Shown piece by piece: positions 13,240-23,907 of a DNA stretch of 64,000 bases (its first letter is position 1; each line of letters starts with the position of its first letter). This stretch comes from Antedon bifida (lineage: Eukaryota; Echinodermata; Crinoidea; Comatulida; Antedonidae). Under the pieces are notes generated by a model. That model searched no databases, had not been told where the DNA came from, and was given only the letters and a program-made list of their open reading frames with translations. The DNA is taken from contig OY727094.1 in the NCBI GenBank assembly GCA_963402885.1, positions 4,962,501-5,026,500 on the forward strand, given 5' to 3'. The position numbers and the translations under genes are program-made.

Positions 13240-16200
13240 ATGAGGTGTTCAAGATTCTCCCCGAAAAATCTTCTCGTAATCGTGACAGCATGCGGCTTGA
13301 TGACCATACTCTTACATTTCTACCAGCGATGTGATGGCGAAATCCTTGAACTCAAACGTAAGCAAGACACTTCAGACCGACTCCCTCTAAACGCTTTACC
13401 GGATGATCGAAATCTCTTCCAACTATCCGATCTTAGCGGGAGCAAAAATTATAAAGACATTGAATGTTTGATAAATGATGACATCACGATACAAGGACGA
13501 AGAGAAGGAGATGAGGTCTACCTTCCGTTTTCGTTCATACAGAAGTATTTTGATATTACGGGAAAAATCGCAGAGTATGATGGGTTTGAACGGTTCGAAT
13601 GGCAACACAGTTATGCCCGAGTCTATCAGGAGAAACCGTATGACCCTAACGGCGTGTTTATGTCGTTCAGTCACTACAACGTGGAACAACGTGATCGTGT
13701 GAAAATGGTGTGTGGAGTAGAAGGTACGTATTAAGATATGAAATCTAGTAAATTATCCTAAATACCGGAAGCATATTAAGTCGAGGGAGGAGGGGAAAGC
13801 TTAGGGGTATCACCCAATATGCTTGGTGCTTAGGAAAATCCAATATCAATAGTATATAATGAGTTTCAGACATTTTGGAATATCCAGTTTTCTACTTTTA
13901 GAGAGTTGGTTTTCACCAGGGAAGTTTATTCCATTTTGTTCATTCTATTTATAATTGTTCTGCTGTATATGGTATCTTATCCTCTTGAAAACTACATCAA
14001 CCAAAAACACCAAAGTCTGTATGGATGGTTACGCCTGTTTTCCTGTGGATTAGTATAGATGAAGTTTTAGTTGGTATTTGACCGCAACCACCGGCAGACT
14101 GTTACTTCCTATTCTATACCACCAACTCCTTGAATAAACATGGAAGTGAATAAATCAGTATTTTGTGTTTCCAACTAAAACTCAATTATTTGACGTACAA
14201 AAATGAATCAATCATTTATTTTAAATTTTGTCATCGTTTCTATAGCCCTGAAATTTAAACATTATATAACATTTATAATGACTATATTTATAACTATATA
14301 ATTCCAAAGGAAAATTACTGAAAAAAATGACAATGCTGTGGGTATCAGTGGCTGGATCTCAATAGAGATAAAAAAATAAAACAAGCACTGGAAAAATGAC
14401 AATGCTGTGGGTATCAGTGGCTGGATCTCAATGAGGATATGATGAAAATAAGCAAAAAGCTAAATCAAAACGATAATGTAAAGAGCCAGAAAAATTAGCT
14501 TTAAGGCAACAATAGCCCTTCATCAGTGCAATTCAGAGTACTTGAACAAAATTGAAAATATGAATGAATCAAAAAAGTAAAAACAAAGGAGGCACAGGCT
14601 GGTGAATGAATAGAGAGTGGAGAGAGTATAGAGTAGAAAACAATGAAGATGCTGTAGCTTGGTAGATATTAACAATTTAGGAATGGAACTTAAATGGTGG
14701 TTAATATAGAAACAATATTGTTGTTGTCATTCACACAACAATAAAAATAATCATAGAAAATTATAATAGTATGTTGGTTACATGATAGAGTCACCTGATA
14801 AACTAAACTATATAGAAAATTGATTATTCTTATTTTCAAAAAGTAAGGTAGGCATATGGTTTGGTATTAGAAATCACTATCACTTCCTAAAAACATTTTA
14901 CTGCTTATCTATCTCAACATCAGGTGACTCTATCATGTGACCGACATACTGTTATAATTTCCTATGATTTTTTTTTATCGTCGCTTGAATGGCAACAAGC
15001 AATATTTTATTATAATATCATAATACATGTCCAAGTTATTGTTTGCAAGTTCTAATTTCTATAAGGTTTTATAATTGGCCCTTTGATGTGGATTCCACAT
15101 GAGAGGTTGGGGGGTGGGGAGGATGAGATCAAGCCTGTTTAGTCAAGAAATGATTATAAATAATCTTTTATTATTAACAGTGACCAAGAAGAATAACAGA
15201 AAGTGAAATTCCAAAACAAGCAACTGACGAAATTAAAGCTCTGTATACACTATCAAACTAGTTTGACAAAAAAAGTGTGATGTGCCCAAATGTGGTAGTG
15301 ATATTCCCAAATATGGTAGTGATATTCCCAAATATGGTAGTGATATGACATCATCATGTTCATATATGAGCATATCACATTTTTTTGTCACATAAAGTTT
15401 GATTAACTGAGTAGACAAGGCTTAACAAATCAAACTAATATAATGGACTAATAAACTTATAAAAAAATCCACTCACAACAGACTAACAGAGCGGTTTTCA
15501 AATGTAGTTCAAAACCTTTCCAGTAAAATTCCGGTAATTTTGATACCCCATGGGTATGGATTCATAAAATAACGAATGAACATACAAGTGCTCTCTCTAT
15601 ACAGTAGATAAAAAGGATAGATTCATTGTGCCATATGTTAGTTACAGACCAATATCACATAACATTAAAAATGCTTGCACGCGTAGGGATCTTGAGACAA
15701 CTCGTACAGAATATGGAGGTGGTTTGAAGGCGTATTGACTTCCAATCACTTTACAAATTTATTCGCATCTGTTTTTTCCCAATTTTTCTGTCCTTGAAAA
15801 GCTCAATATTTTGCTTGTACAAGTTTTTTTAGTTTATATAATTTCCTGCAATCCGATTGGACGATTATAGCGGATGAGTCTATTTGTTTATACCCTATTG
15901 TTATCTTGTTAACGACACCTTGTGTTACGTTTCTGCTAATTAACTTATACTATGTTTTATGTTTCCTGTGGATTTTAAATGTTTCCTCTACGAGGTCAAG
16001 CATCTTATAAAGTTTAAGGTCATTTATGTCTATCTGATGTGCTATCATCATTTGTATTGCTTTATTCTGAACTATTGACCATATTTCATATCAAATCAAA
16101 TCTTTATTAGTTATCACGGTCCTACCAATCAATCACTATTGACCTCAAAAGTTTAATGGTGTGGGTTCGACTCCTTTCTGAGGTCAGACTAGGTTAACAT

Positions 16201-18062
16201 TGTTTATGGCCACTGTATCACTCGCTATCAGCAGAAACTCCTCAAAGATGTTCCTATTGTAATATATATTTCAAAGCCTTTATGACACAATTGTTTAAAG
16301 ATATATTGTCCCCCTAAAAAAATATTTTTTTAAATTTTTTTGTTGAATATGTTATTTTAATATCACATAATAGTTATTCACTCTCACAAAAAATTGGGTA
16401 TGAAAAAAAATTATTTACCTGAGAAAAATGTAATTTAAAGCAAAAAATGGTCAAATTGTCTGGAAGACAATGAGTTTTTGGGTAATTTAACTGTTTATTT
16501 TGTCTTTTTATAGGTGAAATAATTTTTTTTCCCCGTTTTTTTTTCTTATGGAAGTGAACAACTTCATTAAAACTGCAAAATGGCCTATTCAAAGTCCGAT
16601 TTTAAAAATCTTTATTTTTCATGATTTTGGGGGACAATACATCTTTAAACAGAGAATTATAGTAGGATATTTTTTTTTATTCCTGCAGGAGTACCAATGA
16701 CAACACAGTGGGACCCATCAGGCTATTTTTACCCCATTCAGATTTCTCAATTTGGTTTGAGCCATTTCAGCAAAAATTTGACAGAAAAAGAACCACGCGT
16801 CAAGATATACGAGGATGGAGAGACGAACACGCGTAATTGGGTTCCTGACAAAGAAAGTAAAGTTGAACGAGTTTTCGATGCAGAGAAAAAATCAAATGTT
16901 TTAAAATTTGAAACAAAAGGTAATGCGTTCTTGCTATTGTTCACAAACTATAAGTTTATAACCTGCTCCATACATTTTAATTTTACATCAATGTAAATTT
17001 TTTTTTTTAAATTAATTTTGTTTCGTTTCATTTTCAGGTACAAATCAAGCGCGTGGCCCTTCTCTATCCTTAAACGTAAAAGGAGATTACGTATTAACTT
17101 TTGATTTAAAAGTTGTAAATAACGTTACTATCACTGTCAGTGTTGAAACAGTTGAGCGAGAACGTCCGATACATTTACACTACGCGTCTCAAGGCACATC
17201 CATCCAAATGAAAGGCTCGCACATCACGTATAACATCGGTGAGAATCCATCGTGGAGGACAATAAACCGCGATTTGGTTGCAGATATTAGAAAAGGAATC
17301 GCGTTAACTAAATCAAAACAGAACAAAAAAATAAACATTCGCAAAATAATAAAAATCATTCTTCACGGGAACGGGTATTTAGACAATTTTAAAATATCGT
17401 CCAGTAACCACATGGAGAATTTTTACGCTTCTGCCGATTGGTTATTACGCAATCAAGATATGAATGGCGGTTGGCCAATTATGGTGAATAGAAAACTGGA
17501 TGAAGATTTAAAAGTATTACCACCGGGCTGGTATTCCGCGATGGCCCAGGGGCATGCAATATCCGTCCTAACGAGAGCGTTCACTGCCACTCATAAACGT
17601 AAATACCTAGAAGCGGCTCTCCATGCAACAAAACTTTACACCATACCGTCAGCTGAGGGCGGTGTCAAGGCACGATTTCTTGATACTTACAATTGGTACG
17701 AGGAGTACCCAACAACACCGAGTAGTTTTGTATTAAACGGTTTTATCTACTCGTTGATTGGACTATATGATCTAAAAATGACGGCGTCGCAAGAAGAAGG
17801 GCGTGATGCAAGTCAATTATACAACGACGGATTGAGGTCGTTGAAAGCAATGCTTATGATGTATGACACAGGATCAGGGTCAATCTATGACCTTCGACAC
17901 ATGGTTCTAGGCAAGGCACCAAACTTAGCGCGGTGGGATTATCATGCCACGCATTGTCAACAATTAATGTTATTAGCAAGCATTGAAAAAGAACCAATAT
18001 TCGATGTAACGTCAAAACGGTGGATGAGTTATATGAAAGGAAAACGTGCAAAACACAACTAA
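13240..18062 (+). CDS. GLCE: heparosan-N-sulfate-glucuronate 5-epimerase (D-glucuronyl C5-epimerase)
   Basis: Converts D-glucuronic to L-iduronic acid in N-sulfated heparan sulfate chains in the Golgi. Coding exons are 13240-13723, 16689-16919 and 17038-18062, all GT-AG, joining in phase to 579 aa (human is 617). Residues about 10-28 form a single hydrophobic signal anchor, giving a type II Golgi topology. The blocks [44 protein letters not shown] and [17 protein letters not shown], and the C-terminal AKHN, match the family closely. Tyrosines equivalent to the human active-site residues Y500, Y560 and Y578 are present at about 462 (GWYSAMAQG), 522 (YDLRH) and 540 (RWDYH), so the enzyme looks active. 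The stem after the anchor is shorter than in human. A TTTTTCAG acceptor at 13204-13211 implies an untranslated upstream exon. A consensus AATAAA lies at 18239. Confidence 0.96.
14322..14435. repeat. short tandem duplication in GLCE intron 1
   Basis: A block of about 45 bp beginning AATGACAATGCTGTGGGTAT and ending GGCTGGATCTCAAT occurs twice, with starts about 70 bp apart. The two copies are nearly identical. Confidence 0.8.
14751..14969. mobile_element. MITE with long TIRs in GLCE intron 1
   Basis: The left arm runs from TCATAGAAAATTATAATAGT to GATAGAGTCACCTGAT. The right arm runs from ATCAGGTGACTCTATCATGT to TATAATTTCCTATGA. The arms are about 48 bp and mostly complementary, around a roughly 120-bp non-coding centre. 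Superfamily not determined. Confidence 0.75.
15236..15423 (+). mobile_element. MITE-1 copy 3, internally expanded
   Basis: Left end AAGCTCTGTATACACTATCA, right end GACAAGGCTT, flanked by TAA on both sides (read as TAA/AGCT...GGCT/TAA). The CCAAATATGGTAGTGATAT unit appears in about three tandem copies, making this the longest copy in the window. It sits in GLCE intron 1. Confidence 0.85.
16293..16650. mobile_element. MITE family C, copy 1, next to GLCE exon 2
   Basis: The left end TTTAAAGATATATTGTCCCC is inverted relative to the right end GGGGGACAATACATCTTTAA. The interior (TTGTTGAATATGTTATTTTA, AAACTGCAAAATGGCCTATT) recurs at 36596-36912, 40420-40740 and 61953-62286. The right end lies about 40 bp before the GLCE exon 2 acceptor. 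Confidence 0.8.
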
Positions 18063-18698
18063 TTTTTATAAAAGATGGTGGCTATTACTAGGGATGAGCT
18101 GAGGGGGGTGGGGGAAGGGGATATGGGGACGGCCAGTATTGTCAGAAATAGTTGCATCAACCATGAAGTAATTAGTTCCAAAACTAATTCCTCCACACAT
18201 CGACATAGAACAAAATTCAAATGAAGATGTACTTAATCAATAAATCACAAGCGTTGGTTATTGCTAGGCTAATTTAAAGGTAACATCTTCTAATACTAAA
18301 AATATCTGTCCCAACAAAATTGGTTCAATTTTTTAGAGATATCTTTAGGTTTATATGTCCAGAGAGTAAATAGGGAGTTTTCAAATTTGCGCCGACATAG
18401 TATGAAATCACTACTATTACTATTCGCATATGTTGAGGTTTGTTTATAAATTGTTTGACCCAAGGTCATCGATTTTAGGTCAGGTAGAAGACGATTCAGC
18501 GCATTTGAACCTTTTTTTTAGGTTTATGGTCATCAAAGAAAAGTAACAAATAACGTAATGTGTAATTTACATATGGGTCATTTGTTGTCGCAATCGAAAG
18601 CTTCCTACTGTTAAAAGATCTATATTAAGAAACATACATAATATAATGGAGTTTATTTACTGTATTGAACATACAATATTTCCAATCAGTCTTACTTA
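18063..18698. other. GLCE 3' UTR and downstream sequence
   Basis: A consensus polyadenylation signal AATAAA lies at 18239-18244, 177 nt after the stop codon. Nothing else recognised. Confidence 0.55.
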
Positions 18699-18852
18699 AG
18701 CTTGGTTCTCACTAGAGACGAAACGACATAGACGCAACACAAGCGAGTTGACGAATGGCAAGCAACAATTGGAATTATCCATCGCTTGTGATTGGTCAAA
18801 TCACTTGCGTTGCGTTACGTCCTTGTATTGCGTCTGTAGTGGATACCAAGCA
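18699..18852. mobile_element. MITE family D, copy 1
   Basis: The ends AGCTTGGTTCTCACTAGAGA and TGTAGTGGATACCAAGCA are inverted and flanked by TTA on both sides (18696-18698 and 18853-18855). That is the 3-bp TWA duplication of PIF/Harbinger elements. The core carries ACAAGCGAGTTGACG and CCATCGCTTGTGATTGGTC, shared with the copy at 39593. Confidence 0.75.
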
Positions 18853-18855
18853 TTA

Positions 18856-20348
18856 AGCACATTGGTGTACCATAAATGAAAGTATTTGTGATTTGGAGAC
18901 AAGAAGGTCTTCCTGTTAGTGTAAACAGCTGCTACGATAAACCACTAAATATCACCAATCAGGAAACCACTTAAGTTAACAACGGAAGAACTAATGGTCA
19001 AAATGGACTTTTTATGATAAGTTCGTCCAAACAAAGCTTATTACATAAACAATTTGGTTTGTAAACATAGAAGGTTTGAAACCTTATGTCCAAACTCAAT
19101 TGTCCGAATTGTCACAAAACAATAATTGTATAATGTAATTACTTAAACTTTTATTTCTTAATTTATTTTATAAAGTTAATATTTTGTTTGTTTTCCTTTC
19201 TGTTTATGTATTTTATTTCTCTCTTACATTTCATTCACAAATCAGTTCAAATTTACTTATTATATACTTCACTGCTGTACATTTTTTAATTTTGGTTTAT
19301 ATGCGTACAAGAGGCTCGAAAACGGAGTTTTCATAACAGGCACTGATACTAGATTTTGCATAAAACGTTTTTCACTTGTAAAGCAAATTGCTTACCAAAA
19401 ATTAAAAATTACCAATTGAGATATATAAACGTTTGATCTCAACGATTAAAAAATTAGACTTTTTCAGCGGAATGACCTTACTTGACCTTAGCCAATGATC
19501 TGAAGGGCACCAGGCTGGCGCACCTTGGAAAGACAAGAACAAATAAAATTTACTTTATTTAAATTATTTCATTTTAAATAAACTTCTTTTCAGTACGGCT
19601 AACAAGCCTTTATTAAAACAAATTTTGAATCAAATAGAAAATATGATTTCAATGGTGCTTGAAAACAATAAAACAATTTTTTTTTTCTAGGAACAGGATA
19701 GTTAAATTGTATTTTATATTAGGACTGTAAATAAAGTGTTTTCCATATATTTGTATTTATTTAGTTGTTAGTACGGTTGTACTAATCTATGGTATAAATG
19801 TTAAATAGAATTGTTTGATAGTTCGTTAAATTGATGAATATAAAAGGTACTTTTCGTTTGCACTATATAGCCCTGAAATCTATGAAGCACTAGAGCGTAG
19901 AAAATATCTACACACATGCTCACAAAACAATGGAATTATGACGAGATGAAATGTAGTTGTAGTATGTTTGTAAGCATGTGCAGATGTTTGTTATGCTCCA
20001 GCGCCCTTTTCCTTGATTGGTGCAATCAAAATATTCTTTATTCATCAAGTATGCAATGGAATTAATTTCTCTGGAATGTAATATGTATGGTATACTTTTT
20101 TCTCTATCATACTATTAACTCTACCCCATATTTTCTAATGGGTTAGTATGAGTGTAGGCATCTGGTATAAACACACCTACTGCTATTTAAGGTTCATTAC
20201 TTAAATCTGTCTAAATTTTCTGTTTTTAATTTATTTCTATAGATATTGTGTATATATTATTTTGAAATTCACAATTTTAAAAAAAAGTCCATTGTTTTTC
20301 TTTTAATTTCAATTCTTATAATTGATCAATAATTGAATCATTTAAACA
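18856..20348. other. intergenic, nothing recognised
   Basis: A+T-rich sequence without coding or clear repeat structure. It includes a poly-T/A stretch near 19678. Confidence 0.4.
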
Positions 20349-20518
20349 GCATATGATTGGTCAATAGTTGTGACTCATAAAACATCAAACATGATTGGTC
20401 AGTAGTTGAATCATGAAACAGCAAACATAATTTGTCAATAGTTGACTCATAAAACAGCATACATGATTGGTCAATAGTTGACTCATCTAACAGCACACGT
20501 GATTGGTCAATATAGTCA
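20349..20518. repeat. tandem array with ATTGG and TGACTCA motifs, about 4.5 units of about 36-41 bp
   Basis: Each unit has the pattern CATGATTGGTCAATAGTTGA, then CTCATAAAACAGCA. ATTGG (an inverted CCAAT box) is intact in units 1, 2, 4 and 5. TGACTCA (an AP-1-type site) is intact in units 1, 3 and 4, with TGAATCA in unit 2. An ORF on the minus strand through the array looks like a by-product of the repeat. Confidence 0.75.
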
Positions 20519-21595
20519 AACTTAAAATGTATATTTTCCAATTTATAAAATGTAAATTGATTTCCATTTAAACATTCCTTTAAATTATTAATTTTTTCCC
20601 TTTAGTTGTTTTGTATTTGAATAAGTTTTTTACCATGAACATAATAGTAGCATAATAAATATAGTGGCTAAAAACAGACACATTTTAGGAAATAAGTAAA
20701 TCTTCTTTATTTACCCTTGTTTGAAATCTAATCGAGTAGCTATGGGACGAAAAGTCTACTGTAAATGAAAAAAAGAAAGTTTGTTGCACGTTTCCTAAAT
20801 TTATCAAACGACAGGTGTGCATAACTTCTACATGCTCTTGCGCTAACATAACATGCAAAAGTGTGAAGTCCCTACAAAAACTACTGATAACCTGAGTCTT
20901 AGCCAACGTCTGTTGCCTGTTTGGATGGCCAAATTAAATTCTCTTGAACCACAATGTAAAATTTACATTGCGGTTTATATCGTACAGTGCCGCATTCCTT
21001 AATATTGTATTAAATAGTAAGTTAAAAAATCTGATTAATTACAATGATTTTTAGATTTGGTTGGGACCACAACATAGGGATGGGGTTTGGATTATTAGTG
21101 AACTAAAAATAATAATAAATAATAAATTTTTTAAGAGATTTCTATGCCAGGTAAAGGGAAGATTTTCTGCGTGTTTATGCATGCAGGTTTAATATATGAT
21201 ATGCGTTTTTTAAATGCGTGTAATTTTGATGTGTGCTAATTTATCAATACTTGTTGTGTTATCACAGAGAGATATAGATTTTGTTTTCATTATTTTGTGG
21301 TGGTAAGATTAATTTTTCAAAAATTGGATAGTAGAATATTTAAAATATGGAATTACAGAATATTAACAAGTAGCATGTTTAAAACTTGCTAGAATTTTAT
21401 TTGAAAATTTGTAAATTAGTTGATAATTATTATTATTATTCCGTCGAAGACTTGGTGATTTTTAGAATGAATTGAATCCAGGGCTTTATATTCCTTTATC
21501 ATACATACAAAATATACCAAATACTTCATACTATTTTATATGAAAATAAAGTGTTACATAAAATGAAAGAAAATGTATATTGTTTGTATTTCATT
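20519..21595. other. intergenic, nothing recognised
   Basis: No gene or structured repeat recognised beyond a short TTA microsatellite near 21428. Confidence 0.4.
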
Positions 21596-21759
21596 AAGCT
21601 CTGTCTACTCTATCAAATTTTATGTGACAAAAAAAAAGTGATGTGCCCATATATGGACATGATGATGTCATATCACTACCATAATTGGGCATATCGCTAC
21701 CATATTTGGGCACATCACACTTTTTTGTCACATTCACTTTGATAGTGTAGACAGAGCTT
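21596..21759 (-). mobile_element. MITE-1 copy 4
   Basis: AAGCTCTGTCTACTCTATCA at the left and GATAGTGTAGACAGAGCTT at the right. The core GGACATGATGATGTCATATC gives minus orientation. It contains CCATATATGG, CCATAATTGG and CCATATTTGG, three perfect CC(A/T)6GG motifs. Confidence 0.88.
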
Positions 21760-22409
21760 AACACATGTGCATCACAAAATCTAATACATAATTGAATTCA
21801 AACATGTTGTATGTTGTATAGTATCTCTCGAACCGTGATGGAGGGGTCTTTTCTCACCCTTAACAAGGTGTGATAAGGGGCTAAGTTTCTCATGGTGTTT
21901 CATCCCATTCAAACCTGGAAAAAACTCCACCATCTCTCCTTTCACCCCCTTCCCCCTCCCACAGAACGCTATCCCTAACCCCCAATGTTTGTATATTTTT
22001 TTCTCTCTGCACTGCCAAAGACCATCGCTACATTTTTTTTCTATAATTCATTCCTGAATTCAGGCAACCTGTTCTGTATCTTAGATTTATCTCAACATAT
22101 GGAGTAGAGGGTGCAAGTATATTTCCTGGAACAGCCTGAAATTAACACCACTAATGTGTAATTGTCTAAATTCACTCATCCCTATTGTATTCAAAAGTAT
22201 GAACTAAAATCTAAACCACTTCCTTCTGGTCTAGTCTTGGAATTTTAGCCCGGACAAGTGTCTCCTTACTGAATAAGTAATTTGACTCAAAATATATTTT
22301 TTAAATGCATGGCTATAAGAATTAGGGCAGGAATCGGGGCAGGGATCTACATTATTTGTAATGGTTTGGATAAGTTTACAAAAGACCACTTATACCTGAT
22401 TCACATGTA

Positions 22410-22562
22410 AAGCTTTGTCTAAAACACTATCAAACGTTATGTGATAAAAAAATGTGATGTGCCCATATATAGATGACATCATATCACTACCATATTTTGG
22501 TATATCACTACCATATTTGGGCACTTTTTTGTCAAACTAGTTTTATAGTGTAGACAGAGCTT
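22410..22562 (-). mobile_element. MITE-1 copy 5
   Basis: AAGCTTTGTCTAAAACACTA at the left and GTGTAGACAGAGCTT at the right. The core reads GATGACATCATATCACTACC. It is somewhat degraded in both arms. Confidence 0.82.
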
Positions 22563-22679
22563 TACAAATGTAACAAAATGGATTTTTCGCATGCTAGTTT
22601 TTCACGGTGTAATGTAGAGAGATATGCGCACTTTGTGTTACAATTATAATCTATACAGGACTCATTACCAAGAAATCCC

Positions 22680-22800
22680 TTGGTTTAGCACTCCTTAAGG
22701 CCCTCCAATGCTGGTTAGTTGCAGTGGAAGCTGCTCATGCGCTGGGGCCCCTTTTAAGTTCTGTGGCCCCTAGGTTTAGCCAGTGAGCGCTCATAGCTGA
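22680..22800. repeat. dispersed repeat, inverted partner near 54370-54470
   Basis: GGCCCTCCAATGCTGGTTAG and TTTAGCCAGTGAGCGCTCAT here correspond in reverse to GAGCGCTCACTGGCTAAGCC and CAGCGTTGGAGGGCC at 54376-54440. No coding potential seen. Confidence 0.55.
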
Positions 22801-22961
22801 TACGCCACTGGGACACAGGGAATAGATTTTAAATCAAATATGTTTACCTAGGCCTAGCTTACTCACTTCTTCCAGAGACACGTTCAAAGTCTTTGTGGCC
22901 ATCTTGTCTGCATGATAAAGCATGTCTGCTGCAGCACATTTGACCTATATAATCAAGTTCC

Positions 22962-23125
22962 CTTGTGGTCTAATAGTTAGGATGCTCACCCTATTCCTGA
23001 GGGAGGTGAAGGTTCTAATCACGTCATACTCATTTTATCCTAAAGATTTATGAGGGCCCCTTGATTGTCAGCATATGCTGTTTAGGGTCACCCTCACTAA
23101 ATAAGGTTTAATAAAAAAAATAAAT
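22962..23125 (+). mobile_element. tRNA-derived SINE, copy 1
   Basis: The head TGTGGTCTAATAGTTAGGAT and AGGTTCTAATC resemble Pol III A and B boxes. The body ends GAGGGCCCCTTGATTGTCAG, then TGTTTAGGGTCACCCTC, followed by an AATAAA-rich tail. The same body tail occurs reversed at 30306-30380. Confidence 0.6.
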
Positions 23126-23819
23126 AAAATAAAATTAACATTTTTATAATCTTTACTGATTCATAAATCGCAAAATTTATTTGAAAACTAATTCTGAATA
23201 AAAGTTATACATATGGCATTGACAAAATTACATAACAATGACATCATCTATAAATATATTCCCATAGGAAGTTCCAATTGATTGAAGTACTGGTACCCGC
23301 CACTTCCTAGAGGAATTAAAATGCGCTTGTGGTGTCATCTCGGACGTGGAAGTCGTTCTTTTTTCAATTGTCATTTTTAGACATCCGGATGAAATGGAAT
23401 AGCAATCGGAAGATATTGGCCGTGAAATTGGCTCACATGATGCTAATTATTCATTCCAGTCATTGTACTGTACCTTTAGATATTTGATCTAATTTTAAAC
23501 AATATTTTAAAAAGAGAATTCATGAATTAAAATAACGTAAATAGTTTCTATGTTTTAGGTTGTCACAAGAGAGTTCAGGCCAGTTCTCTATGTATTTAGG
23601 AAAGTTTTGTGATACTCCATCACATATTCATCACATGTTACAAACTGAATCATAGGTTATATAGTTGGAAAGTGTATGACAACAAATAAAGTATTCCCTT
23701 TATTTTCTTTTATTTATAATGTAAATAAAATATTTATTGTGTTATAGAAAATATTCTTTATATTTAATTAAAATGATGTATCTAGTATTTATATAAACAA
23801 TGATTTTCTGCATTTTTTT

Positions 23820-23825
23820 TTTATT
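23820..23825 (-). terminator. polyadenylation signal for the hyaluronidase gene
   Basis: AATAAA on the minus strand, about 82 nt past the hyaluronidase stop codon. It lies in a T-rich stretch, so the match may be partly chance. Confidence 0.45.
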
Positions 23826-23907
23826 AAACAAAAACAATAAAATTATACAAATCAACACAAAATAATTTTTTTTTAAATGTTTTGCATTGTTCAAATAATT
23901 TTTTCTA

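Noticed and set aside
13423..13689. ORFs antisense or out of frame in GLCE exon 1
   Set aside because: The frame giving the conserved epimerase protein is clear; the others are shadows.
20338..20541. Minus-strand ORF with repeated ESTIDQSCLLF-like units
   Set aside because: Created by the tandem nucleotide array; no protein family match and codons follow the DNA repeat.
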